Below are positions 52,416-59,393 of a stretch of DNA of 64,000 bases, in pieces. Numbering within the stretch: position 1 is the first letter of the stretch; every line of letters starts with the position of its first letter. Source of the DNA: CAVPXC01 sp963709505 (GTDB lineage: Bacteria; Chloroflexota; Anaerolineae; JAAEKA01); the NCBI GenBank assembly GCA_963709505.1, contig CAVPXC010000027.1, positions 62,001 to 126,000 of the forward strand, read 5' to 3'. The notes under the pieces are model-generated. The model had not been told where the DNA came from and did not search any database. It saw only the letters and a list, made by a program, of their open reading frames with translations. The position numbers and the translations under genes were made by a program.

Positions 52416-52850
52416 CTAGACGTTCACCATTTGGATTGGCACCTGAAACTCAATGACCGCGGAATCGACCACCTCTCCCTGGACGTGCGCCGGGCCGGAG
52501 AGATGCAGCTCGCGCAGTGGGCCGGCCGGCACGTGGTCGCTCACGCCGATCCAGCGCAGCAGCGACAAGATGGCAGGCATCATCTCCTCATACTGTCCCT
52601 CGTAAATCACGGTCGCTGCTAGCTCGTGGGCTGGTAGTTTACGTAACGTGATTGCATCGTCGGGCAGCTCTTGCTTGAGATACTTTGGATGCACCGGCAC
52701 GGAGACCTCCACGTCGAGGTCGGTTTCGATGTAGTCTCCGTTGTGGTAGAGGGTGATCTCCGGCTGCAGCGGTGTGATGCCCAGCCCGCGCAGTCCCTGG
52801 TAGAGCTGGCCGTAAAGCATTGCGCAATAGGTGCCCATCAACTCGATCGT
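52416..52850 (-). CDS. GyrI-like effector-binding part of the MerR regulator, after the frameshift
   Basis: The frame reads TIELMGTYCAMLYGQLYQGL, LYHNGDYIETDLDVEVSVPV and ATVIYEGQYEEM, which is a GyrI-like ligand-binding domain as in BmrR/Rob-type regulators. It joins the MerR N-terminal frame if one base is removed near 52851. Confidence 0.7.
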   Translation of the reverse strand, partial: TIELMGTYCAMLYGQLYQGLRGLGITPLQPEITLYHNGDYIETDLDVEVSVPVHPKYLKQELPDDAITLRKLPAHELAATVIYEGQYEEMMPAILSLLRWIGVSDHVPAGPLRELHLSGPAHVQGEVVDSAVIEFQVPIQMVNV

Positions 52851-53274
52851 CGGGCGCGATCGTACGCACCGAAGCAACGACGATGCCTGGGATCGGCTTG
52901 ACCAGCACCTCGTAGGGCGAAGGCTCATCCTCCAACTCGATCTGCCTGAGCCGCGCCTCGACCCGGCCCAGCCGCGCTTGCTCCTCCGAAAGGGTCAGCT
53001 CGATCTCAGAGCGTTTCATCATGAGCATCCCGCGCAGCTTGTCGGCGTTCAACGGCCTGACGTCGTTCATGATCTGGGCGACCTGTTCGAGCGATAGTCC
53101 AAGCTCTTTCAGCGCGATGATCCGGTTCAGGTCCCCCAGTTGGTCAATGGTGTAGTATCGATACCCCGAAAATTTGTCGGTCTGTTTGGGTTTGAGCAGG
53201 CCAAGCTGATCGTAATGCCGCAGCATACGGGTCGAGACCTGGCCGAGTCGAGAGAAATCGCCGATTTTGAACAT
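52639..53274 (-). CDS. MerR-family regulator, DNA-binding part (frameshifted)
   Basis: IGDFSRLGQVSTRMLRHYDQ, GLLKPKQTDKFSGYRYY and the following helices are a MerR-type winged helix with a coiled coil to about residue 115. The C-terminal half of this frame after about residue 143 is out of frame; the GyrI-like domain at 52416-52850 is the real continuation, giving about 285 residues. AAGGAG lies five bases before the ATG. It likely regulates itself, the DUF4386 and the SDR genes, in response to a hydrophobic ligand. Confidence 0.85.
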   Translation of the reverse strand: MFKIGDFSRLGQVSTRMLRHYDQLGLLKPKQTDKFSGYRYYTIDQLGDLNRIIALKELGLSLEQVAQIMNDVRPLNADKLRGMLMMKRSEIELTLSEEQARLGRVEARLRQIELEDEPSPYEVLVKPIPGIVVASVRTIAPDDRVDGHLLRNALRPALPGTARAGHHTAAAGDHPLPQRRLHRNRPRRGGLRAGASKVSQARAARRCNHVT

Positions 53275-53338
53275 GCTTGCTCCTTAAAGAAAACGCTGCA
53301 GATTGGTTCAGTTTCTGAAACTGGACCGATCTGCGGCT

Positions 53339-53369
53339 ATTATATACTCTGACACTGTGTCAGAGTCAA
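53339..53369 (-). promoter_or_regulatory. MerR-type autoregulated promoter of the merR-like gene
   Basis: On the minus strand, TTGACT (53364-53369), 19 bp, and a perfect TATAAT (53339-53344). The spacer holds the dyad CTCTGACA-CAG-TGTCAGAG type, the classical MerR operator placement. Confidence 0.85.
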
Positions 53370-53404
53370 GCATGGTAAGACCAACGGGTGTGTTTAGCAG
53401 GCGG

Positions 53405-53452
53405 GTGTTAGACCCGAAGGGTGTTAGACCCGAAGGGTGTTAAACCCGAAGG
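53405..53452. repeat. three tandem 16-bp units
   Basis: GTGTTAGACCCGAAGG at 53405-53420 and 53421-53436, with a one-base variant at 53437-53452. Each contains ACCCGAAGGGT across its boundary, a small hairpin. It lies between the MerR promoter and the end of the lycopene cyclase gene. Confidence 0.9.
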
Positions 53453-53503
53453 GTTTGCCGAGACAGACTTGGACTTCCCACCAGATCGACTGAAATCCTT
53501 CGA

Positions 53504-54742
53504 TCACCCACTCTTGGGCATTTGTGTAGCTGCAGGTTGCCGATTTGTACCCTGTGTTTGCGTTGGAGATTTGGGCGCTGTTCCTCGCAACAGGCCAAGC
53601 GTCTGCGTGCTGTAATGCCGCAGCGCGGTCTGGATGAACACTTTGCGAGGCAGCGTAGCAATCAACTCGACCACTTCGGCCGGCCGAGCTGCCTCGTCAA
53701 GGAAACGAAAGATCCGCTCGACCGGGTTGCGGCCAAACATCGCGGCAAACGTTGGCTCGATCTGGTTAGGGTGCTCGGCCATGACGCGCAGCATGATCGA
53801 GTCCAGCTGCCGGAACAAGGGCGATTCCTCAGGCAGGTCGAATGGATGCCCGTGCGTTTGCAGGGATGCCACGATGGCCGCCGAGTCGGCCTGGACGCGC
53901 GTAAAGGCAAAACCGGTCGATGGCTTGAGCCGGCCGCCGTGGATCCCGACGGCCATGATCCGCTTGCCGAGGCATCGCGGCATGGGCTGGTCGGTCACGG
54001 GCAGGCATCCTCCCTCCTGGGAGACGATGCGGTATTCGGTAGCGCCCAAAACCGAGCGCAGATAGACGTCAATCGCCTGCTCGACCTCAGCGCGGGTCAC
54101 TCGCGCCGAAGTGAACAGCGTGTATTCGACCAGGGCCCGGTTGGGCGCGAAGGGCAGGACGTAGAAGAATCGCACGTCGCTCTGGGTAGGCGTGCGAAAG
54201 TCGAGGAAGATAGCGGCCTGTGTGTCAAAAGCCGGGACGGGGGTTTCGACCTCCCAACCGCGGAAGTAAAGCTTCAGATGGGTAAAGCGACTGTCTTCGA
54301 CCTGCGCCGGCAGGCTGTCGAACACCCAATCACAGGTCAGCGTCTTGCCATCGACGACGACCGTGGCCATTTCCAGACCATCGTCGATGCGCTCGACGCG
54401 GCCCTGAAGGAACTCGACGTTGGACGAGGCGGCCAGGAGTTGGCGGGCAAAGCGATAGAAATTGTCGCCGCGGATCGTTTTGTAGCGATACTCACCTAAA
54501 GGCACGACCGTCTCGACGCCGTTGCCCACGAAACGCAGGCTGTCCCATGCGTGGGTCACCGCGCCGTCGAACAAGCCAGGCTGCCGGGTCCAATAGCTCC
54601 AGGTGCGGTCATTGCGTTCCTTCGTATCAGGTTCGATGATCAGGATCGAGCGATTCCGTAGCGGGCTGTCGACCAGATGGCAGGCCAGGCTCAAGCCGGC
54701 AAGGCCGCCGCCGGCGAGGATAAAATCATAGTGCTTGGTCAT
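53504..54742 (-). CDS. lycopene cyclase family protein (CrtY/CrtL type)
   Basis: 412 residues from the ATG at 54740-54742 (GGAG eight bases upstream). The FAD-binding start HYDFILAGGGLAGLSLACHL, and RTWSYWTRQPG, GGRLKPSTGFAFTRVQADSA, match the flavoprotein lycopene cyclase family, which closes the ionone ring in carotenoid synthesis. No other crt gene lies in the window. The C-terminus is an unconserved polar tail of about 25 residues. Confidence 0.88.
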   Translation of the reverse strand: MTKHYDFILAGGGLAGLSLACHLVDSPLRNRSILIIEPDTKERNDRTWSYWTRQPGLFDGAVTHAWDSLRFVGNGVETVVPLGEYRYKTIRGDNFYRFARQLLAASSNVEFLQGRVERIDDGLEMATVVVDGKTLTCDWVFDSLPAQVEDSRFTHLKLYFRGWEVETPVPAFDTQAAIFLDFRTPTQSDVRFFYVLPFAPNRALVEYTLFTSARVTRAEVEQAIDVYLRSVLGATEYRIVSQEGGCLPVTDQPMPRCLGKRIMAVGIHGGRLKPSTGFAFTRVQADSAAIVASLQTHGHPFDLPEESPLFRQLDSIMLRVMAEHPNQIEPTFAAMFGRNPVERIFRFLDEAARPAEVVELIATLPRKVFIQTALRHYSTQTLGLLRGTAPKSPTQTQGTNRQPAATQMPKSG

Positions 54743-54956
54743 TCGTGAATGCTCCGGGACTGCAGCTCGCCTGTTTGTTGTCCTCATTATTATTACGCAT
54801 GGCTCCCCGAAACGCTTCAGTCAGGCGATCCGTCTTTCGTTGGCCGGCCGGCCGGTATCGGTCCTGGTCATGTGGCCGGGTGTAGCTGGGAATCGGGTCC
54901 GGTCGCATTGACAATGCCGCCGGGCCTGTGGTAGAACGATTTAATGAGGACTGGCT

Positions 54957-55433
54957 ATGGACGAACGCAAAGACAAGTTGAAAAAACGCCTCGACGAGGC
55001 CCACGCCGACCTGTTGGCCGCCGTGAGCGGGCTGACGGCAGAGCAGGCAGCCCGACCCACGCCTAACGTCGATTGGACGGTGCAGGACGTGGTAGCGCAT
55101 CTTGCCGGCGCCGAGCGCGGGCATCAGAAGGTGATCCATGCGCTGCTTGCCAGAGGAGTCGCCGGCCAGCCAGGTTTCGACCTGGATACCTTCAACCAGG
55201 CGGATGTGGCTGCGCGGGAGGGATGGACGCTGGCGATGGTGCTAGAGGATCTCAATGCGGGCCGCGCTGACACGCTGGCTCTGCTCGAGTTGATGGGCGC
55301 GGACGACTGGGGTCGGGCAGGGTACCATCCTGGGGGTTTCGACACTACAATTGAGGGAACATTTCGGGTGATTGCGATCCACGAACGGCGGCACGCCAAG
55401 GATATCCGAGTGGCTCTGGCTGGGGCGGAGTGA
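54957..55433 (+). CDS. DinB-family four-helix protein, paralogue of 32351
   Basis: 158 residues. HLAGAERGHQ and IAIHERRHAKD give the DinB metal-binding His residues; DWTVQDVVAHLAG is typical of the MDMPI/DinB N-terminus. It is divergent from the lycopene cyclase gene across a 214-bp gap with no clear structure. Role unknown. Confidence 0.85.
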   Translation: MDERKDKLKKRLDEAHADLLAAVSGLTAEQAARPTPNVDWTVQDVVAHLAGAERGHQKVIHALLARGVAGQPGFDLDTFNQADVAAREGWTLAMVLEDLNAGRADTLALLELMGADDWGRAGYHPGGFDTTIEGTFRVIAIHERRHAKDIRVALAGAE

Positions 55434-55473
55434 AATTTTGAGGTTTCTGGCCCCTTAACACCCGGTTAATCTA

Positions 55474-55515
55474 TTGACAGCTCACATCTCCCTATGCTAC
55501 AATGAAAGCGCTTTC
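55474..55515 (+). promoter_or_regulatory. promoter and LacI-type operator of the lacI-GH4-kinase locus
   Basis: A perfect TTGACA (55474-55479), 18 bp, TACAAT (55498-55503), followed directly by the perfect palindrome GAAAGCGCTTTC (55504-55515) over the start point. This is the layout of a repressed, LacI-family promoter. Confidence 0.8.
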
Positions 55516-55684
55516 TGAAAAGCCTTTCATCGTATACGCCTGGCTTTGGTGACGCACTTGGTGCTCTGTTTAGTTAGTTTTTATACCGTGTCATCCTGAG
55601 GATCGGCGCCAGTTGGCAGCAAAGAACGCTGCTGCTTGCCTCGCTCTCGCACATACCCACGAGGCAATTTGCTGCGCGATGCCA

Positions 55685-55697
55685 TGAAACGGTTTCA
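55685..55697 (+). promoter_or_regulatory. second LacI-type operator
   Basis: TGAAAC-G-GTTTCA, 181 bp downstream of the first operator and inside the leader. It covers an alternative ATG at 55684, which favours the ATG at 55723 as the true start. Looping between the two sites is possible. Confidence 0.55.
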
Positions 55698-55722
55698 TCA
55701 GAATCCGACGAACGGATCCACC

Positions 55723-56748
55723 ATGACTTTCCACCGAGTCCAAAAACGAGCGACGATCTCTGATGTGGCCAGGCTTGCCGGCGTGTCCATTTCGACCGTG
55801 AGTCGCGTGGTGAACAACACCGCCCCCGTGGCCGAAGACACCATTTTGGAAGTGCAGAAAGCGATCGATATCCTAAATTTCTCGCCCAATGCATCCGCCC
55901 GAACCTTGGCAGGGCGCCGGACCGATACGATCGGCTTGTTGTTACCCGAACTCAGCGGCGCATTCTACATGCCGTTGATTCGAGGTGTCGAAACGGGAGT
56001 GCGTGAGAGCGGCTTTGATCTGTTGATCCATTCGTCCGTCCACACGCAGGCTAATTCCGCCCATCTGCAATTACCGCTCGACGAGCACAACGTCGACGGG
56101 CTGTTGATATTTACCGACCGTCTAACCGATGCCGAGATTGCCCACCTGTATGCGCGTGGCTTTCCGCTGGTGTTGCTTTACCGCTCGGCGCCGTCTGGGC
56201 TGGATATCCCCTACATCACACTCGAAAACAAGGCCGGCGCCTGCAAAGTCGTCGACCATCTGATTACCGTCCACGGCAAGCGTCGTATCGCGTATCTGGC
56301 AGGCCCACCGGGCAATGAGGACTCGCTCTGGCGTGAGGCGGGCTATCGGGAGGCGCTGCGCGCCCACGACATTCCGTTCGATTCGTCTCTGGTCGGCATC
56401 GGCATGTTCGACGACGTCGGCGGCCAGGCCGCGGTGGAAGCATGGCTGCAGCAAGGCCTCGATTTCGACGCCATCTTCGCCGGCGATGACGAGGCAGCCA
56501 GCGGCTCGATCCTGGCGCTGCGCCGAGCGGGGAAGCGGGTACCGGAGGACGTGGCCGTGGTCGGTTTCGACGACGTGCCCTTTGCACGCATGATGGTGCC
56601 GCCGCTCACGACCGTGCGTGCACCAATCGAAACGGCAGGCACCCTCGGTGCACGCTTACTGATCACTCTGATCCACCTGGGTGAGACGCAGACGGTCACG
56701 CGCCTGCCCACCGAGTTGGTTATTCGCCAGTCTTGCGGATGTCCGTGA
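55723..56748 (+). CDS. LacI-family transcriptional regulator
   Basis: 341 residues from the ATG at 55723. The DNA-binding headpiece ATISDVARLAGVSISTVSRV, hinge ASARTLAGRRTDTIGLLLPE and periplasmic-binding-type core (FAGDDEAASGSILALRRAG) are intact. It lies directly before GH4 and sugar kinase genes (28-bp gap) and behind two operator-like sites, so it is the likely autoregulated repressor of sugar use here. Confidence 0.9.
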   Translation: MTFHRVQKRATISDVARLAGVSISTVSRVVNNTAPVAEDTILEVQKAIDILNFSPNASARTLAGRRTDTIGLLLPELSGAFYMPLIRGVETGVRESGFDLLIHSSVHTQANSAHLQLPLDEHNVDGLLIFTDRLTDAEIAHLYARGFPLVLLYRSAPSGLDIPYITLENKAGACKVVDHLITVHGKRRIAYLAGPPGNEDSLWREAGYREALRAHDIPFDSSLVGIGMFDDVGGQAAVEAWLQQGLDFDAIFAGDDEAASGSILALRRAGKRVPEDVAVVGFDDVPFARMMVPPLTTVRAPIETAGTLGARLLITLIHLGETQTVTRLPTELVIRQSCGCP

Positions 56749-56776
56749 GTGGCAAGTGGAAGTTGCAGGCTGCAAA

Positions 56777-58072
56777 ATGAAAGTAACAGTCATCGGCGGT
56801 GGCTCGAGCTACACGCCTGAATTAGTCAACGGTTTTCTGGAGCGAGTCAAGAGCTTTCCACTCACCGAGCTGTGGCTCGTCGACGTCGCCCCGCAGCGGC
56901 TGGAGATCGTCGGCGGCTTTGCACAGCGCATGGTCAAGGCCAAGCGGTCGCCCTTCAAGGTCGTTCTGACCGCCGACCGCCGAGAGGGTGTGCGCGGGGC
57001 CAGTTACGTTACCACCCAGCTGCGTGTCGGCGGCATGGCCGCGCGCAAGAACGACGAGTATTTGGGCAAACGTCACGGCCTGATCGGCCAGGAGACCACC
57101 GGCGTGGGCGGTATGGCCAAGGCGCTGCGTACAATTCCTGTCATTCTGAGCCTGGCCAAAGATATGGCCGAGCTTGCGCCCGGCGCACCGTTGGTCAATT
57201 TCACCAACCCTGCCGGCCTGGTGACCGAGGCGCTGACCCGCTACGCGCCTGAAGTGCAGGCAATCGGCGTGTGCAACGTACCGATTACGGCAAAGATGCA
57301 GATCCTGGCACTGCTGGAGCGTCGCGTCGGTGAGCCAATCGACGCGGCACGCACCCAACTCAAGACTTTGGGCATCAACCATCTTTCCTGGCATCGTGGC
57401 TTCACCGTCGACGGCGAGGACGTCTGGCCGATCGTCATCAAGGGCACGCTCGCCGACTTACGTGCAAGCGAGCACCCGGAGTGGGACCCGGAGCTGATCG
57501 AGACGCTGCAGATGCTACCCAACTACTATCTGCAATACTACTATCACACCGCCAAGAAGCTCGCCGAGCAAAACGCATGGCCGCCGTCGCGCGCCGAGGC
57601 CGTGATGGAAGTTGAAAAGACGCTGCTGGCCGAGTACGCCCAGGCGAGCCGCACCGAGCCTCCGGCCGATCTGATGAAACGCGGCGGCGCCTATTACTCG
57701 ACCCTCGCCACGCAGTTGCTCAACTCGCACTACAACGACCTTAACGAGACCCACGTCGTCAATGTCGCACATCGCGGGGCCGTGCCCGGCTGGCCGGCCG
57801 ATTGGGTGCTCGAAATGCCAGCTCGCGTGGGCCGCACGGGGGTTCGCCCCTTGCCTGCCGACCCGCTGCCGCCGGCCTGCGCCGGCCTGCTGGCTCCAGT
57901 CAAAGCGTACGAGCTCCTCACCGTCGAGGCAGCCGTTCACGGCGACCGCAAAGCCGCCTACGAGGCGCTGCTCGTCCACCCGCTCGGCCCGCCTGCCGAT
58001 CAGGTCGGCGTCGTTCTGACCGATATGCTGGAGACCAACCAGGCGTATCTGCCGCAGTTTTTTAAGGAATGA
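56777..58072 (+). CDS. glycoside hydrolase family 4 (6-phospho-beta-glucosidase-like)
   Basis: 431 residues. GH4 enzymes use NAD and a metal ion; motifs are the Rossmann start VTVIGGGSSYTPELVNG, NFTNPAGLVTEAL, GVCNVPI (metal Cys) and NHLSWH (metal His). QETTGVGGMAKALRTIPVI fits the 6-phospho-beta-glucosidase branch, but the exact substrate is not decided by sequence alone. No PTS or transporter gene is in the locus. The 28-bp gap upstream is made of GTGGCAA-like heptamers. Confidence 0.88.
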   Translation: MKVTVIGGGSSYTPELVNGFLERVKSFPLTELWLVDVAPQRLEIVGGFAQRMVKAKRSPFKVVLTADRREGVRGASYVTTQLRVGGMAARKNDEYLGKRHGLIGQETTGVGGMAKALRTIPVILSLAKDMAELAPGAPLVNFTNPAGLVTEALTRYAPEVQAIGVCNVPITAKMQILALLERRVGEPIDAARTQLKTLGINHLSWHRGFTVDGEDVWPIVIKGTLADLRASEHPEWDPELIETLQMLPNYYLQYYYHTAKKLAEQNAWPPSRAEAVMEVEKTLLAEYAQASRTEPPADLMKRGGAYYSTLATQLLNSHYNDLNETHVVNVAHRGAVPGWPADWVLEMPARVGRTGVRPLPADPLPPACAGLLAPVKAYELLTVEAAVHGDRKAAYEALLVHPLGPPADQVGVVLTDMLETNQAYLPQFFKE

Positions 58073-58171
58073 AGGGTCAGAGGTTAGAGGTCAGAGGTCA
58101 GGGGTCAGAAATCAGAGATCAGAAAGTCAGAAGTTCTGGCACTCTGACCTCTGATCTCTGACTTCTGACAT
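58073..58171. repeat. heptamer array (GGTCAGA, ATCAGAG words), inverted pair
   Basis: Words GGTCAGA, GGTTAGA and ATCAGAG are followed by complementary CTCTGAC, CTCTGAT words. The halves form a long imperfect stem between the GH4 and kinase genes. Confidence 0.9.
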
Positions 58172-58206
58172 CCTGTAAAGCATAACGCTTTACGAGTTAC
58201 TCGCCC

Positions 58207-59202
58207 ATGTACTACTTTCTCGGCATTGACATCGGCGGCACCAAAAGCCACGCCCTGATCGCAGATCAGACCGGCCGGGCGGTCGGGTTTGGCCAGGGTG
58301 GGCCGGGCAATCACGAAGTTGTGGGCTATGATGGTCTCCGAGCCATGCTGCTCGACATCAGCCATCAAGCCTTGACCATGGCTGGAATCGGTATCGAGCA
58401 GATCGCTGGCGCTGGCCTGGGCGTGGCAGGCTATGATTGGCCCTCGGAGCTGGCGCCGACACTGGCTGCGATTCGCCCGTTAGGCTTACGTTCCCCGATC
58501 GAAGTGGTCAATGATACGATCATCGGCTTGGTCGCTGGCTCAGAGACGGGCTGGGGCGTGGCGGTGATTGCCGGCACCAGCAACAACTGCTGGGGCTGGG
58601 ACGAGCACCAGCGCGTCGGCAGAGTCATGGGCAACGGCTCGGACTGGGGCGAGAACGGCGGTTCCGCCGAATTAGTGCAATACGCTAAGCAAGCGGTGGC
58701 AAAGGCCTGGACTCGGCGCGGTCCGCAGACCGCGCTCACACGGGCGTTTGTCGATCTGGCCGGCGCCAGCTCCGAGGCGGATTTGTTGGAAGGTCTCAGC
58801 CAGGGGCATTATGATGTTGGCCCAGGGGCAGCACCGCTGGTCTTTCAGATTGCCGAAGCGGGTGACTCGGTGGCGGTGGAGGTCATCCGCTGGGCCGGGC
58901 ATGAGCTGGCTAGTCTGGCTCTCGGCGTCTGCCGTCAGCTCGGTTTTGAGGAACGGTCGTTTGAGATTGTGTTAGTAGGCAGCATGGTCAACGGCGGCCG
59001 GCTGTTGCTGGATCCCATGCGCGAGGCCGTGCACGCGGTCGCGCCAGGCGCACGCTTTGTGCGGTTGACCGCCCCACCCGTCGTCGGCGCAGTCCTGCTT
59101 GGCATGCAAGCGGCCGGCTTACCGGCTCAACCGCTCCGGCAGGCGCTCGTCGCCTCCACCCGAGCATTTGTTGGTCCGAATGCAATAAACGGCGACGCAT
59201 GA
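58207..59202 (+). CDS. BadF/BadG-type ATPase, N-acetylglucosamine-kinase-like
   Basis: 331 residues of the ASKHA fold: FLGIDIGGTKSHALIADQTG is the phosphate-1 motif, then AGLGVAGYDWPSE, AGTSNNCWGW and NGSDWGENGGSAELVQYAKQ. Members phosphorylate N-acetylglucosamine or glucosamine. With GH4 and LacI it implies catabolism of a (amino)sugar disaccharide. It lies 134 bp after GH4 across the heptamer array. Confidence 0.85.
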   Translation: MYYFLGIDIGGTKSHALIADQTGRAVGFGQGGPGNHEVVGYDGLRAMLLDISHQALTMAGIGIEQIAGAGLGVAGYDWPSELAPTLAAIRPLGLRSPIEVVNDTIIGLVAGSETGWGVAVIAGTSNNCWGWDEHQRVGRVMGNGSDWGENGGSAELVQYAKQAVAKAWTRRGPQTALTRAFVDLAGASSEADLLEGLSQGHYDVGPGAAPLVFQIAEAGDSVAVEVIRWAGHELASLALGVCRQLGFEERSFEIVLVGSMVNGGRLLLDPMREAVHAVAPGARFVRLTAPPVVGAVLLGMQAAGLPAQPLRQALVASTRAFVGPNAINGDA

Positions 59203-59225
59203 TCATGTCATGCCGCGCACTCATC

Positions 59226-59330
59226 GTCGTCATGCCCGCCGTCATTCCCGTGAAAGCGAGAACGCGGGCACCCATCTGGCGTGCTTGCGCAAACGACCGG
59301 ATAGGCTCCCGCGTCCGCGGGAATGACGAT
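59226..59330. repeat. dispersed hairpin repeat
   Basis: CGTCATTCCCG (59240-59250) and its complement (59318-59328) are the ends of an inverted repeat. It contains the better copy (59269-59328) of the element seen degenerate at 46351-46410. The remaining gap up to 59393 shows nothing else. Confidence 0.75.
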
Positions 59331-59393
59331 ATAGATTGTATCATTTCCGCGGATGTCGCTATCGCCGGCATCCGTTGAGAAGAAAACCAAGAC

